This document shows positions 57,083-64,000 of a stretch of DNA of 64,000 nt, piece by piece; within the stretch, counting starts at the first letter, position 1; every line of letters starts with the position of its first letter. Below the pieces are notes generated by a model that was not told where the DNA came from, did no database searches, and saw nothing but the letters and a program-made list of their open reading frames with translations. The stretch spans positions 88,643 through 152,642 of the forward strand of contig JAFKDC010000012.1 in NCBI GenBank assembly GCA_017255395.1, written 5' to 3'. This stretch comes from Enemella evansiae (GTDB taxonomy: Bacteria > Pseudomonadota > Alphaproteobacteria > Rhodobacterales > Rhodobacteraceae). The translations under genes were made by a program, and so were the position numbers.

Positions 57083-57367
57083 TCAGCCGGCGTCGCTCAG
57101 GATGCGGGCCTCGCCCATCATCGCGGTCAGCACCTCGACATGGCGGCTGACCGAATAGGCTGCGTCATCGCCGCGGCGAAAGTCGTCGAGCACGGCCTCG
57201 ATCTCGATCAGTTTCATCAGCGCGGCACCGGGGCGGGGCAGGGAGCCCTGTCCAAGCAGGCGGTGCAGCTGCGGGGTGCGTCGGTAGTCCTCGGCCCCGA
57301 TGCGGGCGGCGCGGATCAACAGTCGCGGGCGGCGCATTTCGTTCAACAGTCCCAGAACATCCTTCAT
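57083..57367 (-). CDS. DUF6477-like small protein
   Basis: A 94-residue helical protein: MKDVLGLLNEMRRPRLLIRA, then GAEDYRRTPQLHRLLG and EIEAVLDDFRRGDDAAYSV. It has the RPRLL-RAAR-DYRR pattern that I associate with DUF6477 in Rhodobacterales, from memory. GAGAGGG precedes the ATG at 57367. It diverges from the regulator-like gene at 57605, so they may share a control region. Confidence 0.65.
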   Translation of the reverse strand: MKDVLGLLNEMRRPRLLIRAARIGAEDYRRTPQLHRLLGQGSLPRPGAALMKLIEIEAVLDDFRRGDDAAYSVSRHVEVLTAMMGEARILSDAG

Positions 57368-57515
57368 GGGAAACCCTCTCGTTAAGCGGATGCGTCAAGC
57401 TTAGGCACATCCAGAGCGGGTGTTGCGCAGGCGCCGGACGCCGCGCGCGAAAGATTCAGGAATCGTTATTCTTTCTTATGTTTCGTCAACAATGATGCGT
57501 CTTGGAGGGGTTTTG

Positions 57516-57582
57516 TTAACGAATAGGTAACTGGCACACGCGAAGGTTGCGTCCCGTGGCTTGTGGATAAAGCTGTGGAAAA
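57516..57582. promoter_or_regulatory. Two DnaA boxes and a CtrA-like site before the HTH gene
   Basis: TGTGGATAA (57562-57570), the exact reverse of TTATCCACA, and TGTGGAAAA (57574-57582), matching the looser box TTTTCCACA, lie 12 bases apart in the same orientation. TTAA-N7-GTAA (57516-57530) is one base from the CtrA consensus TTAA-N7-TTAA. The surrounding region is A/T-rich. They sit 23-89 bases upstream of the ATG at 57605. Confidence 0.45.
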
Positions 57583-57604
57583 CTGCCGGGAACGGAGGGA
57601 CGTC

Positions 57605-58714
57605 ATGATGGACACAGGTTTGAAGCTGCCGTGGAACCGCTTGCCGGAATGGGTTCCCGATGCGGCGCGCGTCTACCTTGCACATACAGAGCAGGGGCAA
57701 TCGATCCGGGCGCTGGCGCGGCAGGCGGGGTGCCATGCCTCCACCGTGCTGCGGCAGGTGCGCAAGATCGAGACGCGGCGCGACGATCCCCTGATAGACG
57801 CGGCGCTCAGCAGCCTCGGCGCAGCCAGGGCGACGGCCCGGGATCGAATGACCAGAAAGGACAGGGATCCGATGAATGCTGCCAATCAACATCCGGCGCC
57901 GCCGGACGAACTGACACTGGCGCGCGAGGCGCGGCGAATCCTCAGGCGCCTGTGCGAAAGCGGGGCGGTTCTGGCCGTCGCCGCCGAGATGGACAAGGCA
58001 GTGGTGGTGCGCGACACAGGCGACGGTGGCAGTGCCCGGACCGGGGTGGTCGATGTGGCCGTGGCCGAGGCCATGGCGCTGAAGGGCTGGATCGCCTGCG
58101 ATCAGCCGGCGCGGATTTCGCGCTACCGCGTAACGGCGTCGGGGCGGGCGGCGCTGAACCGCCTGGTGGCGGAACAGGAAAACAAGGTCCGCGGTTTCGC
58201 CGAGGCGCAGGGCGGGTTCGAGACCGGCCGCGCCGCCGAGGCCGGGCTGGACGCGGTCGAGCGCGATCCGCGCGCCCGCAAGAGCCGCTACGTGCTGGCC
58301 GAAAGCCCTTTGACGGCGCTGGGGCGGCGGCGCGACAAGGAGGGCATGCCGTTCCTGACGGAACCGCTGATCGCCGCAGGCGAGCGCCTGCGCGAGGATT
58401 ACGAACTGGCGCAGCTTGGCCCCCGCACGGCGCAAAGCTGGGACCAATACGTGCAGGACACTTCTGGCGAGTTGACCGAGGGGGAGGAGGCCAACCCGGC
58501 GCAGGCGCGTCTGCGCGCGGCGTTGCGCGATCTGGGGCCGGGTTTGGGGGATGTGGCGCTGCGCTGCTGCTGTTACCTCGAAGGGCTGGAAACCACCGAG
58601 AAGCGGCTGGGCTGGTCGGCGCGCTCGGGCAAGGTGGTGCTGCGGATCGCGCTGCAACGGCTGCGGCGGCATTACGACGCGATGTCCCGGCAGGGCGGTG
58701 ATTTCCTCGGGTAG
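57605..58714 (+). CDS. Helix-turn-helix / DUF6456-like protein
   Basis: A 369-residue protein. The N-terminal part contains a possible HTH (SIRALARQAGCHASTVLRQV), followed by an ArsR/MarR-like winged region (MALKGWIACDQPARISRYRV). The C-terminal half (DFELAQ-like EDYELAQLGPRTAQSWDQYV...RLGWSARSGKVVLRIALQRL) fits the DUF6456 family as I remember it. The start at 57605 has GGAGGG upstream. It is probably a DNA-binding regulator. The control region has DnaA boxes. Confidence 0.72.
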   Translation: MMDTGLKLPWNRLPEWVPDAARVYLAHTEQGQSIRALARQAGCHASTVLRQVRKIETRRDDPLIDAALSSLGAARATARDRMTRKDRDPMNAANQHPAPPDELTLAREARRILRRLCESGAVLAVAAEMDKAVVVRDTGDGGSARTGVVDVAVAEAMALKGWIACDQPARISRYRVTASGRAALNRLVAEQENKVRGFAEAQGGFETGRAAEAGLDAVERDPRARKSRYVLAESPLTALGRRRDKEGMPFLTEPLIAAGERLREDYELAQLGPRTAQSWDQYVQDTSGELTEGEEANPAQARLRAALRDLGPGLGDVALRCCCYLEGLETTEKRLGWSARSGKVVLRIALQRLRRHYDAMSRQGGDFLG

Positions 58715-58840
58715 CGGCAGGGGGCTGGCCGTGGTCCGGTGAGGCTCCGCCTTTTTGCGCCCTGCAAGCCATTGGCTGGCAGACTCAGGCCGAAGGCCAA
58801 AGTCGTCGGCGCATTCCGAAAGAAAACGGCGGTCCGCAGG

Positions 58841-58871
58841 AAAACGCCCCCGCAGGCTAATGCGAGGGCGT
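58841..58871 (-). terminator. Terminator of the catalase gene
   Basis: Read on the minus strand, ACGCCCTCGCA and TGCGGGGGCGT pair (58871-58861 and 58854-58844, one mismatch) around a six-base loop and are followed by TTTTCC. It begins 22 bases after the catalase stop. Confidence 0.65.
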
Positions 58872-58892
58872 CTTGCCATCAGCGCGGTGCGC

Positions 58893-60383
58893 TCACTCCG
58901 CCGCCTTGGTGGGCGTATCCGGGGTCACCGGCAGGGCGGGCGCGCTTTCGGCGGCTTCGCGGACGCCCCTGGCGTAGTCCGGATGCACGCGCTCCAACAC
59001 CGCGTACCAGCGTTCCTTGACGGCGTCCGAGCACGGCCCCATCGCCCCGGCCATGTTCTGGTGCAGGCGCTTGCGCTCGTCATCGTTCATCACCTCCAGA
59101 TACAGCGCGCGGGGCTGGACGAAATCGTCGTCGGTCACCTCTTGCGGATAGCGATAGGCCTCTGTGTCGATCTTCAGCGGCGGCTCCTGCACCGAGGGGT
59201 CGGGGCGCGGCGCGTCCTCGTACTGGTTCGGCTCGTAGTAGGCATTCGGGTTGCCGGTGTCGTTCTGGAAGAATCGCATCGGCCCGTCCTTGTGGTAATG
59301 CGCAACCGGGGCCTTGGGGGCGTTCGCAGGCAGCGCCTCGTAATGCGTGCCAAGCCGGTAGCGGTGCGCGTCGGCATAAGAAAAGATCCGCGCCTGAAGC
59401 ATCTTGTCGGGGCTGAAGCCGATGCCCGGCACCACGTTCGAGGGCGAATAGGCGGCATTCTCGACCATCTGGAAGTAGTTCTCGGGGATGGTGTGCATTT
59501 CCAGCTCGCCGACCTCGATCAGCGGGTAGTCGGCATGCGGCCAGACCTTCGTCAGGTCGAAGGGGTTGAAGGGGAACTTGTCCTCCTCGCCTTCCTTCAT
59601 GACCTGAATGAACAGCTTCCACTTCGGGAACCTGCCCTCGGAGACCATGTTCCAGAGGTCCTCCTGAAAGCTCTCCCGGGTCTCGCCGATCAACTTCTTG
59701 GCTTCCTCGTTGGTGTAATTCTCGATGGGTTGCTGGCAGCGGAAGTGGAACTTCACCCAGTGCCGCTCTCCGGCGTCGTTCCACATGCTGAACGTGTGCG
59801 AGCCGTAGCCGTGCATATGCGCGGGATTCTTGGGAATGCCCCGGTCGGACATCAGGATTGTCACCTGATGCACCGATTCCGGCTGGCCCGCCCAGAAATC
59901 GAACATCGCCTCGGGCGAGCGCATGTTGGTCTTGGGGTGGCGTTTCTGCGTGCGGATGAAGTCGGGGAACTTGTAGGCGTCGCGGACGAAGAAGATGGGG
60001 GTGTTGTTGCCCACCATGTCCCAGTTGCCCTCCTCGGTGTAGAACTTCAGGCTGAAGCCGCGCACGTCGCGCTCGGCATCCGCCGCGCCCTGTTCGCCCG
60101 CCACGGTGGACCAGCGCGACAGCACCTCGGTCTGCTTGCCGATCTCGCTGAACAGCTTGGCGCGGGTGTACTTGGTGATGTCATGAGTGACGGTGAAGGT
60201 GCCCTGAAGGCCCCAGCCCTTGGCGTGGACCGTGCGCTCGGGGATGCGCTCGCGGTTCTGATGCGCCAGCTTCTCGATCAGCTGGTAGTCTTCCAGCAGC
60301 ACCGGGCCGCGCGCCCCTGCCGTCTTGGTGGTCTCGTTGGTGGGGACCGGCGCGCCGGCGCTTGTCGTCTGCCGTTTCGACAT
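58893..60383 (-). CDS. katA: Catalase (monofunctional, heme-containing)
   Basis: A 496-residue clade-3-size catalase that decomposes hydrogen peroxide. The catalytic His is in [10 protein letters not shown], the conserved [20 protein letters not shown] loop holds the active-site Asn, and the heme-ligand Tyr is in [21 protein letters not shown] precedes the ATG at 60383. No signal peptide is seen. An inverted repeat upstream (60430-60449) may be a regulator site. Confidence 0.94.
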   Translation of the reverse strand: MSKRQTTSAGAPVPTNETTKTAGARGPVLLEDYQLIEKLAHQNRERIPERTVHAKGWGLQGTFTVTHDITKYTRAKLFSEIGKQTEVLSRWSTVAGEQGAADAERDVRGFSLKFYTEEGNWDMVGNNTPIFFVRDAYKFPDFIRTQKRHPKTNMRSPEAMFDFWAGQPESVHQVTILMSDRGIPKNPAHMHGYGSHTFSMWNDAGERHWVKFHFRCQQPIENYTNEEAKKLIGETRESFQEDLWNMVSEGRFPKWKLFIQVMKEGEEDKFPFNPFDLTKVWPHADYPLIEVGELEMHTIPENYFQMVENAAYSPSNVVPGIGFSPDKMLQARIFSYADAHRYRLGTHYEALPANAPKAPVAHYHKDGPMRFFQNDTGNPNAYYEPNQYEDAPRPDPSVQEPPLKIDTEAYRYPQEVTDDDFVQPRALYLEVMNDDERKRLHQNMAGAMGPCSDAVKERWYAVLERVHPDYARGVREAAESAPALPVTPDTPTKAAE

Positions 60384-60429
60384 GGGAATGCTCCTTTGTG
60401 CTGCCGGGAAAATGCCGGGGTGGATTGAT

Positions 60430-60449
60430 AGGTTCCATTGAAAGAACCT
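60430..60449. promoter_or_regulatory. Dyad upstream of catalase
   Basis: AGGTTC (60430-60435) and GAACCT (60444-60449) are separated by eight bases, 47-66 bases upstream of the catalase start. It does not match the OxyR consensus well; a peroxide-response role is only suggested by position. Confidence 0.25.
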
Positions 60450-60686
60450 GTCGGAGCGATAGGGAAAACCTTCGGTTCGCCCGCCTGTCGGCGGGCGATC
60501 GGGTGGGGGCTTTGCCTCCTTGCCGGGCTTGCCCCCCAAGGTACTTGGGGATCAAAAAAGCAGGAGCGCGGCTTTTGCGGGGTTTGCGCGGCATGCATGG
60601 CGCTGCGTCATCCGGGGCACTGGCTTTTTCGCGGGCGGGGGGGTACCTAGACACAAAGACAGGAGCCCGAGAAAGGCCGCCATCCC
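60450..60686. other. Gap between catalase and lipA with two diverged dispersed-element copies
   Basis: The 303 bases 60384-60686 between divergent genes hold no gene. Fragments resembling the dispersed element appear at about 60532-60570 (CAAGGTACTTGGGGATCAAA) and 60643-60668 (GGGTACCTAGACACAAAGAC). The promoters of both genes should lie here. Confidence 0.5.
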
Positions 60687-61637
60687 ATGCGCGATCTCAA
60701 GATCCCCCAGGAACGCCACCCCGAGAAGGCCCACCGCAAGGACAATGCCCAGCCGAAGAAGCCGGACTGGATCCGGGTGAAGGCACCCGGCGGCAAGGGC
60801 TACGCCGAGACGCGGCGGATCATGCAGGACAACAACCTCGTGACCGTCTGTCAGGAGGCGGGCTGTCCGAACGTCGGCGAATGCTGGAGCCAGGGCCACG
60901 CCACCATGATGATCATGGGCGAGATCTGTACCCGTGGCTGCACCTTCTGCAACGTCGCCACCGGGCGGCCCGATACGCTGGATGTCTTCGAGCCGGGGCG
61001 GGTGGCCGATGCGGTGCAGAAGCTGGGCCTGAACCATGTCGTGATCACGAGCGTCGACCGGGACGACCTCGACGACGGCGGGGCGGAGCATTTCGCCCAG
61101 ACCATCCGGGCCGTGCGGCATCGCGCGCCGGGCACGACCATCGAGATCCTGACGCCCGACTTTCTGAAATGCGGGCCGGAGGCGCTGGAGATCGTGGTGG
61201 CCGCCAAGCCGGACGTCTTCAACCACAACCTCGAGACCGTGCCGGGGCTGTACCCCGAGGTGCGGCCCGGGGCGCGGTACTTCCATTCGCTGCGCCTGTT
61301 GCAGCGGGTGAAGGAGCTGGACCCGCATATCTTCACCAAGTCCGGCATCATGGTCGGCCTCGGCGAGGACGCGCAGTCGGTGCGGCAGGTCATGGACGAC
61401 ATGCGTGCGGCGGACGTGGATTTCCTGACCATCGGCCAGTATCTGCAACCGACGCCCAAGCACCACAGGGTGGACCGTTTCGTGCATCCCGACGAATTCG
61501 CGGCCTATGAAAAGGCGGCTTTCGGCAAGGGCTTCCTGATGGTCTCGGCCACGCCGCTGACGCGGTCGAGCTACCACGCGGGCGACGATTTCGCCCGGCT
61601 GCGGGACGCGCGCGAGGCGAAGCTGGCCAAGGCCTGA
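60687..61637 (+). CDS. lipA: Lipoyl synthase
   Basis: A 316-residue radical SAM enzyme that inserts two sulfurs into octanoyl groups of lipoyl domains. The radical SAM motif is CTRGCTFC and the auxiliary cluster cysteines are in [12 protein letters not shown]. The conserved [18 protein letters not shown] region is complete, and the C-terminal RSSYHAGD with the essential serine is present. The length is typical. A strong terminator follows the gene. Confidence 0.95.
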   Translation: MRDLKIPQERHPEKAHRKDNAQPKKPDWIRVKAPGGKGYAETRRIMQDNNLVTVCQEAGCPNVGECWSQGHATMMIMGEICTRGCTFCNVATGRPDTLDVFEPGRVADAVQKLGLNHVVITSVDRDDLDDGGAEHFAQTIRAVRHRAPGTTIEILTPDFLKCGPEALEIVVAAKPDVFNHNLETVPGLYPEVRPGARYFHSLRLLQRVKELDPHIFTKSGIMVGLGEDAQSVRQVMDDMRAADVDFLTIGQYLQPTPKHHRVDRFVHPDEFAAYEKAAFGKGFLMVSATPLTRSSYHAGDDFARLRDAREAKLAKA

Positions 61638-61757
61638 GGGCAGGCTGGCCGATCTGTCCGGGCCGCTTTCGTCGTGCGTGTTGGTCGATCTGGTGCGGTC
61701 TTGCACTGAGGCCGGAGAGAGTGAAGCCGGGTTCGGCTGCCAATCAATGGAAATAGG

Positions 61758-61796
61758 AAGGCGCCGCGGACCCGGGTCTGCGGCGCCTTCTTATTT
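61758..61796. terminator. Strong two-way terminator between lipA and the cytochrome gene
   Basis: AAGGCGCCGCGGACCC (61758-61773) and GGGTCTGCGGCGCCTT (61774-61789) form a 16-pair stem with one G.T pair, followed by CTTATTT on the plus strand. On the minus strand the run is TTCCTATTTCC. It serves lipA and probably also the convergent cytochrome gene. Confidence 0.8.
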
Positions 61797-61820
61797 GTCG
61801 GTCTGCCGGGGCAGGGGGTG

Positions 61821-62708
61821 TCACTCGCCCAGCGGCGGCAGGGCCTTGACGTAGGCGGCGACAGCCTTGCGGTCCTCTGCCGTCAGTTGCGAGAAGTTCT
61901 CGACCACCTCGGCCATGTGACCGCCGACCGCGTCGAATTCCGGAGTGAAGCCGGTTTCGAGGTAATAGGCCACGTCCTCTGCCGACCACGACAGCTTGTC
62001 AGGGGTCAGCGGCGGGATACTGCCCTCGCCCGAGGGGTTCGGCGCGCCGCCCATCCAGCGGCCCCGGTCCAGCCCGCCCAAGGCATTGCGCGGCGTGTGG
62101 CATTCGGCGCAATGGGCCAGCGCCTCGACAAGATAGCGGCCGCGTTCCAGGTTGGGGTCCACGTCCATCACGAAGCTCTCGCGGAAGAACAGCAGCTTCC
62201 AGCCGCCAAGCGAGCGACGGATGTTGAACGGAAAGCCCACGTCATGGGCCTGCGACGCCGTGCCATCGGCGGGCAGGGTCTGCATGTAGGCCCAGAGGTC
62301 CGCGACGTCCTGCGGCTCCATCTTGGAATAGGCGGTGTAGGGGAAGGCGGGGTAGTAGTGCTGCCCCTGCGGCGAAACACCCTGCGTCAGCGCGTTGGCG
62401 AGGTCGGTCAGGGACCAGTCACCGATCCCGGCCTTTGGGTCGGGTGTGATGTTGGGCGAATAGAAGGTGCCGAAGTCCGAGGCGAAGGGCTGTCCGCCCA
62501 CAAGCACCAGCTTGGCCTCGCCCTCGGCGTCGGGCGCGTGGTGGCAGGAGGCGCAGCCGGCGGCAGTGAAGACGGTCTGACCCCGGTCGGCGTCGCCGGT
62601 GAGGCCCTCGTAGGCCGAGGCATCGACCTGCGAGGGTCCGGTCAGGAACCAGCCGACCCCGGCCGCGACAATCGCGGCCGGGATCAGGAAGCCGAGGAGC
62701 TTCTTCAT
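61821..62708 (-). CDS. Diheme c-type cytochrome
   Basis: A 295-residue protein with an N-terminal membrane anchor (MKKLLGFLIPAAIVAAGVGW) and two heme-c motifs, CASCH (52-56) and CAECH (200-204). Between them are YSPNITPDPKAGIGDWSLTD and FPYTAYSKMEPQDVADLWAY, as in cytochrome c domains of the alcohol/thiosulfate dehydrogenase and TsdA-like type. It is probably a periplasmic electron carrier. Its start lies six bases after the stop of the cytochrome c' gene. Confidence 0.86.
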   Translation of the reverse strand: MKKLLGFLIPAAIVAAGVGWFLTGPSQVDASAYEGLTGDADRGQTVFTAAGCASCHHAPDAEGEAKLVLVGGQPFASDFGTFYSPNITPDPKAGIGDWSLTDLANALTQGVSPQGQHYYPAFPYTAYSKMEPQDVADLWAYMQTLPADGTASQAHDVGFPFNIRRSLGGWKLLFFRESFVMDVDPNLERGRYLVEALAHCAECHTPRNALGGLDRGRWMGGAPNPSGEGSIPPLTPDKLSWSAEDVAYYLETGFTPEFDAVGGHMAEVVENFSQLTAEDRKAVAAYVKALPPLGE

Positions 62709-62714
62709 CGCGAC

Positions 62715-63167
62715 TTACTCGGGCGTCCGGTAGGTGTCGTGGCAGGCCTTGCAGGCATTGCCGAGCGGGCCCATGTTCGGGCCGATGGCGGCCTGGCCCT
62801 CGCCGATGGCGGCCTGCATGGCGGTCGCGGCCTCACCCAGGGCGGCCCATTTCGATTCGAAGTCACCCATGTCGGACCAGATTTCGGCCTTGGCGCGGGT
62901 GGCATCCAGGTCGTCGACCGAAGTGCCTTCGGGCCACATGGCGTGCTGGCTGACCATGCTCACCGCCACGAGGGAATCGGCGGCGGCCTGCGCGGCCTCC
63001 TGGTCGAAATCGACGGTGCCGCGGGCCATGCCGCCCAGCACGCCGAGGTTCAGGGCGAGGATGTTGAACTGGCCCTGACGGGCCTTCACGGCCTGCGGGA
63101 TTTCCTGGGCAAAGGCGGGGGTGATCATGAGGGCGGTGGCTGCCGCGACTGCAAAAAGCTTTGTCAT
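62715..63167 (-). CDS. Cytochrome c'
   Basis: A 150-residue exported cytochrome. The signal peptide (MTKLFAVAAATALMITPAFA) is followed by a four-helix bundle with the C-terminal heme motif CKACH (139-143), the hallmark of cytochrome c'. Family members bind NO or CO and may protect against nitric oxide. AGGGAG lies before the ATG at 63167. It is paired with the diheme cytochrome, a pairing common in this group. Confidence 0.9.
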   Translation of the reverse strand: MTKLFAVAAATALMITPAFAQEIPQAVKARQGQFNILALNLGVLGGMARGTVDFDQEAAQAAADSLVAVSMVSQHAMWPEGTSVDDLDATRAKAEIWSDMGDFESKWAALGEAATAMQAAIGEGQAAIGPNMGPLGNACKACHDTYRTPE

Positions 63168-63881
63168 TGGGTGACTCCCTAAAGTGTAATGGTGCCAGCA
63201 TACTGTGCATGGTGACTGTGACAATCCTATAGTGCGACAGCCGGACGCATGCGGCAAGGCGCTGAAAACCCGACTGAATCACGTTGAATTGACCGAATGC
63301 GAGGTTCTTGCCCATGCTTTCGGCAGCGATGGCGTCAGAAGATGCAGGCGTTTTGCGATGAGGTGCAAATAGGGGCTTTGCCTGCCTGCACTGGCAAGGT
63401 CTTGGTTGGCTCTTGTGGCTCTTGTGGCTCTTGTGGCTCTTGTGGCTCTGGGGGCAGCGGTGTGCACGGAGGGGAAGGGCCTTTGCCGCGCGCATGGCCT
63501 GCGGTGCGCCGCTTGCCAAGGCCCTTCCGCCCGCCCGGTCCGCGCACGTGAGGCCAAGGGCCTTCGCCGCGCCCGCGCATCGGGGCACCGCCCGTCGGCA
63601 AGGCTCTTGGCGCCCCCGTCAGCCGATCCGGTTGACCGTGACCAGCTGCTCCGGCAGATCTGTCGGCCCCTGGCGCTCCACGAAGGCCACGTCGCAGGCG
63701 TCGCGACCCATGATCCCCCGCCAGCTGGTTGGCGTGGCACGGGCCGGTGCCAGCCGCCGTCCCGGCAGACCTGCGCGACGGTACGGAGGTCAGAGGGCGT
63801 CACCCTCGGCCCCTTTCGCAGCGCCATTTCACCCTAGGGCATCGGCGCGAAAAGCGTGGCGGCGACCCCGTACCGCCTAGG
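63168..63881. other. Region without a convincing gene, with a microsatellite
   Basis: No supported gene in 714 bases. A tandem 9-base repeat, GGCTCTTGT, lies at 63408-63443 (four copies) plus a partial one to 63452. On the minus strand, 63619-63789 encodes 56 residues after an upstream stop (SWRGIMGRDACDVAFVERQG in the middle) that recall the C-terminal end of a transglutaminase-like protein. It could be a decayed gene, with no start; low confidence. The IS element begins beside it. Confidence 0.4.
63408..63452 (+). repeat. Nine-base microsatellite
   Basis: GGCTCTTGT is repeated four times (63408-63443) and followed by GGCTCTGGG. The repeats are perfect and could change copy number by slippage. 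They lie in the region upstream of the cytochrome c' gene and beside the IS end. Confidence 0.85.
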
Positions 63882-64000
63882 TGTTTGATCCCACGGTTTG
63901 ATGGTGTGATCCTTTCGAAGGAATGGAAGGAAGCCCTATGGGACAAGTTCGTCACGGCAGCGCCACGACCACGCACGCTATCCGAGCTGCAATACAGCGA
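63882..64000 (+). mobile_element. Left end of an IS481-like insertion sequence (cut by window end)
   Basis: The element appears to start near 63882 with TGTTTGATCCCACGG, followed by a second TTTGATGG-like block, and by the transposase start. The end is outside the window. The boundary is inferred from the TGT end and the transposase type. Confidence 0.55.
63938..64000 (+). CDS. IS481-family transposase, N-terminal fragment
   Basis: Twenty-one codons are visible, starting MGQVRHGSATTTHAIRAAI. This is the typical beginning of IS481-type transposases, which go on with a helix-turn-helix and a DDE core; the rest is beyond the window. A purine-rich stretch (GGAATGGAAGGAAG) lies upstream of the ATG. 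Confidence 0.72.
   Translation, partial: MGQVRHGSATTTHAIRAAIQR

Noticed and set aside
60384..60686. A canonical OxyR site before catalase
   Set aside because: The dyad AGGTTC-N8-GAACCT does not follow the ATAG-N7-CTAT spacing; it was kept only as a weak generic dyad.
63279..63837. Open frames spanning the GGCTCTTGT repeat
   Set aside because: They encode simple repeats (ALV or QEP) or low-complexity Arg/Pro/Ala sequence with no conserved domain and no good start.

Overview
This window looks like chromosomal DNA of an alphaproteobacterium of the Rhodobacteraceae (Roseobacter/Rhodobacter group). The reasons are high GC with GC-rich third positions, a respiratory complex I (nuo) cluster interrupted by many small accessory genes, a long NuoE with an extra C-terminal domain, an sqdBDC-type sulfolipid operon, an MttB-like methyltransferase, and small families typical of this group. 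Family names are from recognition of the translated sequence; no database search was run.

Layout. (1) 34-12466 (+): a leucine/isovalerate (liu) degradation cluster: ivd, an AMP-dependent acyl-CoA synthetase, mccB, mccA, hmgL and a methylglutaconyl-CoA hydratase. Several small exported proteins, a GST, a small P-loop kinase and a DUF6653-like membrane protein are interleaved. Together the enzymes take isovaleryl-CoA to acetyl-CoA and acetoacetate. (2) 12472-13218 (-): a glutaredoxin/MauE-like membrane fusion. (3) 13413-36295 (+): all 14 complex I genes in order nuoA-N, with about 17 accessory genes between them, including six exported or lipoprotein candidates and three very short membrane peptides. 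birA, coaX and rnj follow (36371-39578). birA ties in with region 1, because MccA needs biotinylation.

(4) 39550-44900: a PilZ protein, OsmC, a DEAD-box RNA helicase and two paralogous glycosyltransferases. (5) 45071-46198: tgt. (6) 46563-49383 (-): sqdB-sqdD-sqdC for sulfoquinovosyl diacylglycerol. (7) 49795-55236 (-): a small unknown, a betaine-homocysteine methyltransferase-like gene, a small monooxygenase-like gene, a YdcF-like gene, guaA, a small membrane protein and a DUF2270 protein. (8) 55425-63167: an MttB-family protein, a DUF6477-like protein, a DUF6456/HTH-like protein, catalase, lipA, a diheme cytochrome c and a cytochrome c'. (9) 63882-64000: the left end of an IS481-like insertion sequence that runs off the window.

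The most unusual structure is non-coding. A family of paired, nearly perfect palindromes occurs at 15054-15110, 29107-29152, 49570-49792 (three pairs) and 54162-54512 (four pairs, exactly 103 bp apart). The sequence differs from copy to copy but the self-complementarity is kept, and the two palindromes of a pair could also pair with each other. A second dispersed element, with a core like TATTTGGACCAAGAAGAAG, sits next to several genes and is present as an inverted pair before mccA. Other points are an array of three heptamers at helical-turn spacing upstream of sqdB, two DnaA boxes upstream of the DUF6456/HTH gene, and a COG3743-like helix-hairpin module shared by NuoE and the next two proteins. 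No rRNA, tRNA or CRISPR array was found.
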